A stretch of 64,000 nucleotides of DNA, taken from NCBI RefSeq assembly GCF_026151205.1, contig NC_087076.1:14865675-14929674 (forward strand), given 5' to 3'. Positions 51,620 to 62,859 of the stretch are shown piece by piece. The translations under genes were made by a program, and so were the position numbers. Below the pieces are notes generated by a model, which was not told where the DNA came from, did no database searches, and saw nothing but the letters and a program-made list of their open reading frames with translations. This DNA comes from Bolinopsis microptera (Eukaryota; Ctenophora; Tentaculata; Lobata; Bolinopsidae). The stretch's first letter is position 1. Each line of letters begins with the position of its first letter.

Positions 51620-52266
51620 TTCATTTTCAGAACTGTTAACGTTTCACAGCCTTCGACCTTCGTCATTTTATATAAACAAACGAACTCTAACATAATTGTC
51701 ATAACTTATTTACATATAGTAGAAATTAAATTAATAATTTAAAAAAGTTTAAAAACTGTTAATTTTAAAAATTCGAGATATTCATTCCCTTTCTCTTGCA
51801 AAACTGGCAAAATGTGTGGCTGTTAAAGTTTAATCCTAGCAAATGCAAAATAATGCATGTTCCATTTAATGAAAATCCCCTTCAAGAATATGTATTTAGT
51901 GGTGTTACACTTGAATGTATTGAAGCAGAGAAAGATCTTGGAGTTTTAACTTCTTCAGATTTGAAATGGTCGAAACATATTAAAAGTTGTATTAGTAAAG
52001 CAAACAGTATGATTGCATGGGTTACAAGGAATCTCATTATAAGAGAAATTAACGTTATGAGAAATGTTTATAAAACTATAATAAGACCCCACTTGGAGTA
52101 TTGTGCTCAGTTGTGGTCTCCACCTGCCTGCCATGGGAATTGGGCTACTATCATTGAACTGGAAAATGTCCAGAGAAGGTTCACACGCCTTATTGATGAT
52201 ATTGGAACACTTCCTTACATTATTATTATTAAATCTAAAATAGCTAATAATTTAATAAATTATTAA
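51620..52266. pseudogene. CR1/L2-like LINE fragment with inverted 5' part
   Basis: Plus-strand codons 51796-52230 encode NWQNVWLLKFNPSKCKIMHV, KDLGVLTSSDLKWSKHI, VYKTIIRPHLEYCAQLWSP and ELENVQRRFTRLI, the C-terminal third of a CR1/L2-type RT. Directly upstream, 51620-51795 is the reverse complement of the LINE 3' end seen at 56045-56255 (stop, 3' UTR). The two parts thus face opposite ways in one insert. Confidence 0.65.
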
Positions 52267-52713
52267 CAGGCCCCTTAACGTGGGCAATAATATACGCTTT
52301 ATAAATTATATAAACAAATTGAAGTCTATTTTCCAATGTTGTTAAGTGTCTCTTTAGATCTGTTTTGGTCTTTCGTGGGAGTTCCCACATTTGTTGGTTG
52401 AGAATGCTCAACATAACATACATGATGCTTGACTGCTTTATTGACCCGGACAGGCACCGGGGGCAGACATCCCAACACCAGTGCGTTGGGACATAGTGTT
52501 GGTCTGCTTCAGGACGTGTTAGATCCTAGAGAAGCCGCCATCCCCTCTACTGCTTTAGCTCAGCGGCAGCATGAGCCCTGGTTTCCTGCCACATTGGTAC
52601 CTCTGAAAGTACAGAAAAGTGGTGGATTTCGGGGTCCAGGATACTCCCTCTTTGTTCTTTATGGTGGTAATATTTCTCTGAGATGTTTGCAGAGTCTTTA
52701 TTTCATGATCTTT

Positions 52714-53100
52714 CTAGTCGGATAAATCCTGGAGAGCATCATTTTGTCCCCAAAGAAATTCGACTCTCCTAATGAATGCTTTTTGTGTGCTGCTTTTTGT
52801 TAACACTTCATCTAGATAGGAATGTGAGTCTGCCCCACCCAGCTCTTCTTTAAGTTGCAGGTAACTGGTGTCTTGCACCTCCAGACACAGTAGGAGCTGG
52901 TGTATGGGGGAATCAATGAAGCTGTTACAGAAACGACAGGCCTCACCACTGCCACCACCCATGATCTTTTGGATATTCGCAAAGAGTGGTGAGCTGCCGT
53001 GAATGTAGTCCATTATTCGGCTGTCCAGATTTTTACTCGTGTTGTGCCCGAATAAAAAGTTGTTTTTGTCTAGGAGCAGCCCACTGTTTTTAGAGAAACA
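52714..53100 (-). pseudogene. LINE C-terminal fragment
   Basis: Frame from about 53100 to 52714 encodes LDSRIMDYIHGSSPLFANIQ, then CRFCNSFIDSPIHQLLLC, the CxxC…H…C knuckle found after the RT domain of several LINEs, and LQLKEELGGADSHSYLDEVL. No RT motifs are attached. Confidence 0.45.
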
Positions 53101-54264
53101 AATTTTAGAGAAACAAATTTGAATTTTGATCTTTATTACAGATTAAACATATCATATATAACCATAAAAGCCGCGCGTCGGCTGATTGCTTCAACTTGGA
53201 TTGGTAGTAATTTCAGTTTACAGAAGCTGAAGGACGGCAGCTCAAAAGCCCCAGTGAACCATCGGAAAGATCAAGGACTCGAGTGCCAATAGTGGCTTTT
53301 TCGAACCCATTTTCGCCGATTTGCTGTGGCCCAGATGAGCCGCGCCCTGCTGCTTAACGGCACATGGTGGTTTTTGTTTAAATACTTATTTAAATTTAAG
53401 CGATAATTCATTTGGTGGTTTACAGTTTTTGAATCATGTTCATCATTTATTTTTCGTTCAATTATCACGTTTTTACAATTCAGTCATACCATGCATAGTC
53501 AACATTGTTGAGGCAACCAGCTTCCGCAGTTCAATAATTGGAGACCGAAAAATATAAATTGATCGAAATTTACAATTCATCGTTATCAAATATAGTCAAT
53601 AATATTCTTGATTCCATTTAGTACATAATAAGTTGGTTTTATTCTCTTGCAACACTACTGCACAACAAAAACTGCGCCTGTCCACCAGCAACAGCGCAGT
53701 CATAGGTGTGCAGCCAAAGCTAGGCCACACACCCATGGCCGCGCCGGTTAAACAACTCTATATTCAATCGTTATATTAGGAAATTTTAGTTAATTCTTTG
53801 ATCACTCTTCAGTGCCGGTGGGCAGGCGCCCCGCATAGTTGGCTTTCCAAATTTACAGTCTCAAGAAAGCCGAAACGGTAATCGAGTCCCGGAGCAGAAC
53901 ACACATTTAAAAATTGAAAAATTAAAATAAAAATAAAAATAACAAATTAGAAATTAAAAATTAAAAATTACATGACTACGAGAGTCCAGACAGGCGACAA
54001 CCACACAAACCGGACGAAGAGAGGACCCACTCCTGAATTCGACATATAATGAATTGTTGAAAACATAATGATTCCTACACTAATATGATCTTGAGGCATG
54101 CCCTGCATGTACTGTGCGAGTGCATTGTAAATAATATCTGATAAGATGGGCCAAAAATAGCGGCACAGCGCGCAAAATGCGCGGCGTGACCGCCGAAATA
54201 TTATACTTTAGACATTAACATTTCAATCGGCTTTAGCGCTCAGCATATCTTCATTGAGTAGACA
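53101..54264. other. Repeat-derived spacer
   Basis: Contains GC-rich patches (GCCGCGCGTCGG, GCGCGCAAAATGCGCGGC) and an A/T-rich stretch of AAAATAAAAAT and AATTAAAAATT at about 53930-53970. It may include the 3' UTR of the minus-strand LINE at 54265. No gene seen. Confidence 0.4.
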
Positions 54265-55816
54265 TTAGAATTTCAGTTCGTTGGAATCGAAGTTCAGTTC
54301 ACACCAATCTATTTCGTCGTACCTGGACTGCATGCCGAGTAACTCCTTTTTTATTGTGGATTTCACAAGGTTCGTTGATGTAGAGAAGTTGATATTGCTA
54401 GCAGTGTTTCTACAATCGTTCCACATTTTTGTCGATTGATATATGAAGGAGGTGGATGGGGTTGGAGTGATGAATCGATCAGCACGTCTTGATGATCTGT
54501 TAAATAAATGATCTGTTTTGATCTTTGTGATCACACCGAGTATCTTGGTCTCCTTGTTGTTACTGACAGTTCTGCATTGCAGATTTGTTTCGATGCTGTC
54601 AATCCAGATCTTATTTTTATAGCTCATTATGTCTGCCTGAGTGTAATATTAGGCTAGATCCTTGAAATGTTGCTGCGTTAGGTCTATCATTCTGGTTCCG
54701 TGTGACTTATTTTCTTTCCAGGACATGAAAACTTGGTATTCTGCTTTCATCAACTTGGTAGAGGGTAGCTGAAAGATTGTCACCTTGTGTGAGTATTTAG
54801 CACATGAATTTAACCGAGAGAGCTTCGAGTTGCACATCCAGTGGTGGTAGGTGGAGAGCAAGTTCGGTTAATTCCCTTTGTGGGTTCAGGACTGATCCAG
54901 ATATTTTTAGAATTATTTTATTCCAGAAGCTTTTAAATTGATTGAGACACTTGTGAAGCCAAATAGGTGCTGCGTAGAACAGTTTAGCGAGGACCATTGT
55001 CTTAAGGAGGAGAGTGAGGCTGTAAACGTTTAGACCATAGTTGCGGTTGGTTGATTTTGTTATTAATCCCCACTTTCTTTTGCATTCTTTAAGTTTTTGA
55101 GACGCATGTTTCTTGAAATTGAGGTCCTCATCTACTATTACCCCAAGGACCTTCGTACTTCTGACGTAGTTGATGCTTTTCCCATTAATACATAATTCTG
55201 CAGGTTTCTGTTCTTCATTATAGGCTGCAGTTTTCAAGATTATTGCCTCTGTTTTATTTGTATCACAGTTCACTACTAGCTTGTTCTTGATGCACCACTT
55301 GCTAAGTTGGTCACATACCATCTGCATTTTTTCATGGCATCCGGAGATGTTCTCAAAGGAAATCATAAGTGTACCATCATCAGCAAATTTGTAGCAGCTT
55401 AGATATCTTTTTACCTCTTCCGGGGTGTTGTGCGTCATGTCTGCTATGTATAGGATAAAGAGGAGAGGTGAGAGTACAGCCCCCTGAGGTAGTCCAAATA
55501 TTGTGCATTTTCTTTTTTCTCCTTTATGGTTGTTCACTTTTAGACATATCGTCCGGTTGAACAGGAAACTTCTCAGCACGTTAAGAATATTTCCTTGAAT
55601 ACCGAGAGTTGATAGTTTGACACATAGTGATGGAAGATGAACACTGTCAAATGCCTTTTCGAAGTCAAGGAAAAGCACTATACATGCCAGCTTCTGTCGT
55701 TTAACTTCCTCGAGGTTAGCCAGCATTCTGAAAAGATATCGCGTTGTTGATCTCCCTCCAATAAAACCTTCCTGATCTTCATCAAGAGTTCCTTCAATGT
55801 CCAGGAAGAGTCTCAA
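54265..55816 (-). pseudogene. Jockey/CR1-type LINE reverse transcriptase, 5'-truncated
   Basis: The 339-codon frame 55816-54797 contains EDQEGFIGGRSTTRYLF, the motif-A region IVLFLDFEKAFDSVHLPSL, GLPQGAVLSPLLFILYIADM, catalytic YKFADDGTLMIS, KTEAIILKT and STKVLGVIVDEDLNFKKHAS. The C-terminal region continues after a frameshift near 54800 (KVTIFQLPSTKLMKAEYQVF), a stop near 54649, and a last block to 54265. The endonuclease and N-terminal RT are absent. It joins a plus-strand LINE head to head at about 55830. Confidence 0.8.
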
Positions 55817-55829
55817 TCTTTTACTTCCT

Positions 55830-56260
55830 TGCAGTGAAAGGTTGGATGCCTTACAGATTACAACACTCGCAGAGAGACGGGTTAGAGGAGATTTGATTGA
55901 AGCCTACAAAATTGTAAATGGATTGGTTGAGTATGGAAAAGATATTTTCAATTTAAGTAGATCGGGAGATAAAATTGTTAGCACTAAATCTAACAATATT
56001 GATAGAAATATTAAAACCTTGTCTATAAATATTTATATAAAAACCCGTGTGTTGCCAAGAGAAAGGGAATAAATATCTCATGAATTTGATTTTATCTAAT
56101 TTTTTATTAACGGTTTTTAACATTTTAAACTTTTTAAAAAACTTATTAATTTAATTTCTACTATATGTAAATAAATTATGACAATTATGTTAGTTATAGA
56201 ATTTGTTTGTTTTTTAATGACGAAGGCTGTGAAATGTTCACAGTTCTGATAATGAGGAAA
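55830..56260 (+). pseudogene. CR1/L2-like LINE 3' end
   Basis: Encodes SERLDALQITTLAERRVRGD, LIEAYKIVNGLVEYGKDIF and a C-terminus …VLPRERE with stop at 56070-56072, followed by an AT-rich 3' UTR. The codons would directly continue the RT piece at 51796-52230, so both are parts of one LINE family. It is 5'-truncated. Confidence 0.6.
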
Positions 56261-56629
56261 TCAGAAAGAATGTTTAAAACTAGTGATGATGTTTATGTCA
56301 TTATTCTTAATCTAATATTGTATTTGACACCAAAAGGTGGTATGTTTCGGACGAAGTATTAGGAAAGATTGAGGGATTAAACTATGCTACTAATAAAGAG
56401 AAGCACAATGAATATATAATGTGTAATTCTCATGTTGCTAAAAAACACTTTATTAACTTATATAGTAGTGGAAAGTATGTAAATTAGATTCATTTTTAAC
56501 TTGGTTGTTCAGGCCATGCAATAGATTTTAGATAATTATAAAACTATAGTAGATATATTTTTGATGATGTGTGATGATGTTTGTGTCATTATATTTTGAT
56601 TTGATTTGATTTGATTTTTTCAAATATTA

Positions 56630-57600
56630 GAACCGTCGACGAGTCCAACTCGGCGCGCGTCCTGGTAGGTTATAAACCTACAATACTAGAGGTATTTTTG
56701 ACCGTAGAATCGATTGTATCACATTGTATCGTGACCCCCCACTGTCGTTTCACTATAGTGTAGAGTTTCAACAATACAGGGGAGCCGCGCACTCGTGCGC
56801 GGCAGGTCATACAAATATGACAAAGATGAAAGAATCGATTAAAAATCATTTTGAAATGATAAGTCTGAGTTTCCCCGGGTAACATTTTTGGGCAAAATAA
56901 GCCAAAAAACATGTTTTGAACTTTTGAGCAAGTTAATTTGATTGGCATATCAGCAAAATTTGCATAAAGATAGCTAAAATACAGCCGTGCATGGTCAAAA
57001 TGTGCCCCTTTTTGCTTAGAGTTTAAATAATTTTCTGCAGTTGTATTAAATTATCAACCCGAAACTTACTGTGCGGCGCTTTGACCATTGTTAATTGTTA
57101 ATGGTCTGGCCCGGCGCGCGCTACTTCGTAGCACTTGCCATCAAATATTTCGAGAAGAAAGCGGCGCGCGCTACTTCGAAGAAATTTAGACGAATAACAT
57201 CCGTCAAGGCGGAGCTCAGCCTGTCATTACAGCCGCGCAAAAGATCACGTGCACGCTAACTATCAATATGCAATAAGAAAGAAGTGACGTATGTGCTATA
57301 CTACAAAAGCCGCACGCTGAGTTAGATTGTAAAATCTGAAAATTTGTTTCACTAGTCACATCGTGATCGTGTTTGCCTACATTTTTTCTTTCTGAGAAGT
57401 ACCCATTTCATATACTTTATCGAAGTTTGAATATTGTTACTAGGCAAGCGAGTATTGCTTAATCCAGTATATGTGATAGTAAACTCTACCCATCATTTGG
57501 AGGACTTCGCCGCTTCGACGCGCCGCGCGAACTAGCATTCTTGCTTCGCATCGTCGTCGATCGTTGCTTTGCTTCGCAGAGCAACGATTTCGACGGATTG
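56630..57600. repeat. Second cluster of GC-rich palindromic modules
   Basis: CGACGAGTCCAACTCGGCGC at 56636 repeats a module of 40520-41095; the GCGCACTCGTGCGC palindrome near 56790 matches 40270; GGAGGACTTCGCCGCTTCGA at 57500 matches 39605. GGCGCGCGCTACTTCG appears twice at about 57110-57180. The DNA is a mosaic of the same repeat family, without genes. Confidence 0.7.
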
Positions 57601-58599
57601 ACATCGTCAATCAACCCATCATCTGAGGTATTACATAATTATTCCTCTTTTAAACAACAATCTCGCCTAAAAACTCTGTTTTTCAACTTATTTTGTAACG
57701 CCGCGCAAAAAGTATTACCACAGTCCCTGCAAATTCCTATGCATAACTTTTATTTATATTTATAACTTCTATTTATAAAGGCATGAATCACAAACATGCA
57801 ACAGCATAACCACAGTCACAGTTTGTACATTGTAGCACGATGCACTACTTGGTCTTACTGGGCCGCGCTCAGCCTGTCATTCCGCCGAATCTCTATTCGG
57901 TTTATGAACATAATAGCCTGAGGTCCCCAGGTAATACTGGGTCGCGCCGCGCATTTTCTCGCTACCACCACGTATGCAGATTGGCGAGATGCAAAGGATT
58001 GACATCGTGAATCAAAGTCACAGTTAAATTTTAGCGATAACAATTGAGATAAGAAAGTTTAATCGTCGATACACTTAAAAACATTTCCTGGCAGATCATG
58101 ATATTAAGCTGTAGGTAGGTCTCAATAAGTAAAACAAAATTTTAAGTAAAACAAAATTTAAATTTTATTTTATTTTATTTTTTAAATTTTTTTTTAACTA
58201 GAGATAGTTTAGCCACATTTAGTGACTAACGAAAAATATGTCAAACAGTATATATATACATTCAATTAAATCAAATTTAAATTTTATTGCCATTACAATG
58301 AATAATGATATAACTATAACTATAAGAACAAATATAAGTAGAAATCTGATAATAAACTTGTTAAGTACAAGTACAACCCAAAATGCCACCCAACTAACAA
58401 AATGAAAAGAGCTAGATGTTCATATTATACATTATATAATGTATAGTTCTTCAAACGCGCATACTTAGGCTGTACGAAAACAGCTACGTCATATTGAAAA
58501 CAACATCATTTTTGAAAAACGAAAATAAATTTTATCAAATTTAAAAAATAAACAGTGGTCTGCGAGTGGTCGATCGAGTTACTGATGGTCTAACTACAA
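57601..58599. other. Spacer and 3' flank of the GPCR gene
   Basis: AT-rich. A minus-strand AATAAA is at 58288-58283, about 310 nt after the GPCR stop, and is a plausible polyadenylation signal. Otherwise no gene is seen. Confidence 0.45.
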
Positions 58600-61500
58600 C
58601 TAATGATTTTTTAAGTCCGGCTGCGGTTCAGATGCAGTCCCAACTGCCATTTGATTAACAGTGGGCTCCATTTCTTGTAGTTCTATGCCTGGATCTACAA
58701 CGGCATTTGCATTTTCTTGAACTCTATTCGATCGTCTTAACTTGATGAGTGATAACAGGTTCATCATTCCTGTTCTTATTTTAAAGTATATTGAATAAAT
58801 TAATGTTTCCATAGAACGGTCATAAAGGATAGGATTTATGACTGAGTTTATTGGAAGGACTAAGAGCGAGAAAAAGGAGTACCAGTCTGTTGCATCAAAA
58901 ATATCTAAATAATGAAAGCAGCAGACTATAATAAAAGGTACCCAACACACAAAGTCAGTGAAAATGATCCAGATGGTGATTCGATGAAGTTTGGCGTTTA
59001 TTTTCGTAGCTGTTTTGTCTGTATTGTTCATGGTTACTCTTTTGGTCGATTTTCTAGTTGTTGTCACTACCGCACCATACGAAACTCCGATCACAACAAA
59101 GCACATAAAGTTGAGACTGAGTAAAACAAAAACAAAAATTCCCTGCGGTTCATCTTTTCTGACAAAATACTTAAACAAGCACACTGCATCGTTACCATAA
59201 AATGATTGACGCTTGTACGAAATTCCACCATAATCATATGAAAACATGGGCTTCACCAAAGTCTCAATCTGTACCCATGTGAGGTCGTCCACCGTCATCC
59301 TGCCATAGTATTCATGCAGTATAGACAACAGAATTTGTTTGTTAGGACATCCATGAAATAAAGTATTTGATGCTTCAAACCTTATTCCGTTGACAAAGAA
59401 ATCTTCCAGTCCTTTTAAAAGAGGTGTCAATGAGATCACCAGAGAGACGGTTAGTATTATGACACCCATACCCGCCAACTTCTTCAAGCTTGCATTTGTT
59501 ACACTTTTCGGGATCATGAAGTCATTTTTAACCCCTGACAACCTATGTAAACTCAAGAAGGTCATGGAAAATAACGAAATATGTGAAGCTGTTGTACTTA
59601 TGGCACCAAGGGTGACACACGTGTCACTAGAAATCCAGTCTAAGTGTGTCAAGCAGTATTTTGTGCCATAGTAGCTGTCATAGACGATGATGACAGTGAT
59701 ATAAAATCCTATTATAAAATCTCCTAAACTTATCAAGGCGATCAGACCATTATTTAGCAGTGCTGGTTCTGATTTGCATTTCGATATGGTTGAAATGTTA
59801 TTAAACAATGACATTCCATTTAAAACGATCGCTAAAATCCCAACAACCCACGCTACAATCCGAATAAAATAGCTCCTAATTAGTCTCTGTCCACAAGTAT
59901 CATTACATTCATCTGACATGTCAGCGCAGTTGATAATTCCATCACACTTTTGTGTTATTGGCAGATACTGTTTAGATGTTTCACATTGGTAATGGTTGGA
60001 GCACGAAGATTCATCTGATGAATCTCCACAATCATCAACCAGGTTGCAAATTTTATCATATGTGAGACATTTGTTATTTTCACATCGAAAAAGGTCACCG
60101 CCAAGTTCACCTGTCCTGTGATCTCTGAGCAAGAAAGTAAGTTTACCATTGCTACCTTCAGTGAACACTCTTTTGTTTTCAAACTGTCCTGGGCATGAGT
60201 TCCACAATATTTGTCTAGTGAGGGGACAGATAGAGTTATTACTGCACCGACCAAGACAACTTAAAAAAACATAGTGTTCTCCATAAACGTGTCTACAATC
60301 GATCATGGCATCTGGCACCATGAATTCATAATTTTGTTTGTTGCAGCCGAAAATTTTGTTCGATTTAAGATGGATTGCAGGAGAACATGCGCTCTTTTTC
60401 AAATACTCAACATCTTTCAAACCCTTTAGGCAATAGAAAAGCCTCACTCTGCCTTTCTCATCTCTTAGGGCTGTAGTGACGGGTGTGATCGTTTGCCTCG
60501 ACATGAAGCAAATTTTATTTTCATTATGACAGGATTCCTTTTTGTCACAGAGATCAGCGAACTCAATGAACTGTTGGTCGATGTTGTAGCACAGAAATAC
60601 TTCCTTACAAGGACTGTCATATCTTACATATCGAGCCGTAACTCCCTGTCCACAGGTAGGCCAATTGTCTACTTCGTCTTCACCACCCAGGCAGTCATTA
60701 ACCCCATCACCAACCCATTTCAGCGGAAATGGAATCTTATCTTTAACTGTTGCCCCTATAAACCTCCGATAGAATTTTTTGGTGGTCATGTGGCCACACT
60801 GTTCATGCAGTTCGTCACTTAAGTCCTCACAGTTTGCCTCACCATTGCACATGAAATGTTTATGAAGAAAACAAGACAAACTGATCTGAACACAGGCTTT
60901 ATCAAGTCCATCATCACAAATTTGAGGGATCTTTGGGGGTTCACCACGAATAAATCCAGACCCGCTTCTACAGATAATCTGTTTTGCAATGGACGACATG
61001 AAAGTGTTTACTGGGCAAATAACACCAACTCTCAAAGGGTCTGAACAGTTTGTTTGATCAAAGTAATTTTCACAAAAGTATAAAGGCGACATGGTTGTAC
61101 TGATTTGTGAAGCAGTATATCGTGCAGCACATCTGGAGAAATTATAAAGGGGCTCTCTCATTCCCGTCTGTAAATTGAAGCAGGTTGTAGAATTTTCATT
61201 TATTGAGCAATCTATATCGAATGACTTCTCCAAACATTCGTCAATCCCGTGGCAGATTAGATAGGGGGGCAAGTAGTGTCCGGATTCACACCAAACTCCA
61301 TAACTATAGCCGTTACAGAAGCTCTCATCAGAGCAGCTATGATGATCACCTGTACACACTGAATTGCATTGTTCAGAGTAACCTGTACAGTATCTCTCAT
61401 CTAAATCTGTGTTGAGACAGTCATTTTTGCCGTCACAAACTTGGAAATTAATACCAAAGAGCCCATTGAAGTTTAAATCTGGAATGTGGTAATACCTGTT

Positions 61501-62755
61501 TCCATTTAAACAGAAATATCCACACGGGTAATCACCTGGAGAAAAAAAAATTTAAAAACACGATTGATTGAATCTTCAAGAGAATCTACCAATTCATCCT
61601 GGTCTAACATCACTTAGTATAATTTTTCCCGACCGAGCTTTGGCAAAAGAGTTTTTTCGATTTGTTCGCTATTATATATACTGGAACACTATAATTTATT
61701 TCGTACGATATTGTAGATGGTTTTTCATGGTATCACCGGAAGACAATACGTTTTCTACATTTTTCCCCAAGCTGACTCCTCCATTGATACCACAAGCTTG
61801 GTAGAAGTGTGGATCACCTTCACAGAGAACATCCACTGTGGCAAGAAAGCCCCTGAAAGTTGAATCTCTTTAATGAACGAGGTGCTTCAATTTTAACACA
61901 GATTATGGAGCACATGGCCTGAGAAGTTCAGTCTTTATGAGTTTCGGGTAAATCTAAGGCGAGTTACTAACAAAAATTAACTTGGTCGCCTTTTTTTGGG
62001 ACATCCTGTATATAGTTATTTAATTTATTAATTAGAAAGTTGCCTTCCAGGGTAAACAGATTGGACCGAACGCTGATCTGACCGAACGCTGAAAGGGCCA
62101 AATAATACAGATTTTGTTTCCAAGTTGGTGGTTTTCTTTTCAAGGAAGATCCGAATAAAAGTTATTTTATCAGAAATGGTAAAATTTGTGAGATGAGTGA
62201 GATATAATTGTTTACTTCTTATTCAATTTAAAACTAGATATTACATTTTTTTGGACATTTTATATAAAGTTTAAATTATCACTTTTGTGACCACCATGCC
62301 AGCCGCTTTGACGTCGGCAATTTTTATTTTTAATAATATGGGTTGTTGATATAAGCGGGATATAAATGATTTATTTCATTTCCTTTCAATAAATTTATAT
62401 AGAGCACTAACCTTCCTAATTGCACATGCAAGATGTTGTAAATCTGAGACGAGTTGATACAGTTGTAGGTATTATTATCCTTAAGATACTCGTGTGGCGG
62501 CGGAATGTCACAAACGTATTTCAGGAAACCTCCTACTTCCCTGATTTCGCAGTCTCCTGAAATTAGCTTATTAAAAAGTTTGAATTTTTAACCATATCCT
62601 GAATAATGAATGAGTAATTTACTTTTTATACTTTTATATCATGTTTAAATGTTTAAAAAGTTACCAGCATTTGAAGGGGAGATGGGGTCAAGATTCTTTT
62701 GCGACGAAATAATGTCATATAAAACGACGAAAGCTAGTGGCAACAAAAGTTTCAT
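58600..62755 (-). CDS. LDLa-repeat class A GPCR (GRL101-like)
   Basis: Four exons, 62755-62665, 62556-62412, 61852-61737 and 61535-58600; 1095 aa, in phase throughout. A signal peptide starts MKLLLPLAFVVLYDII. The ectodomain (to about residue 665) is Cys-rich with LDL-receptor class A modules: the clearest are CNGEANCEDLSDE (about 340-350), CNLVDDCGDSSDESSC (about 610) and CDGIINCADMSDEC (about 645); others near the N-terminus (CDGKNDCLN) are degenerate. Seven membrane segments follow (about 671-1025), with NGMSLF in TM1, LHRLSG at the DRY position, CWVPF in TM6 and NPILY closing TM7. LDLa modules before a rhodopsin-type bundle recall snail GRL101 and relaxin-type receptors, but no leucine-rich repeats are seen. 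The ligand is unknown. The main exon is intronless over 2.9 kb. Confidence 0.88.
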
Positions 62756-62792
62756 TTGAATTTCAAATGCAGGCAAGGCTTCTCTGTCAGCC

Positions 62793-62800
62793 TTTATATA
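62793..62800 (-). promoter_or_regulatory. Possible TATA box of the GPCR gene
   Basis: The minus strand reads TATATAAAGG at 62800-62791, about 40 nt upstream of the ATG at 62755. A start site about 30 nt downstream would give a very short 5' UTR. Inferred from the motif and spacing only. Confidence 0.35.
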
Positions 62801-62859
62801 CGCTATTACACCCATACAAATGCTACTGTTCGTAGGCGCTAAAGCAATATCCAACATCA

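Noticed and set aside
58912..60822. Plus-strand open frames of 60-110 codons antisense to the GPCR
   Set aside because: Shadows of the long coding exon on the other strand.
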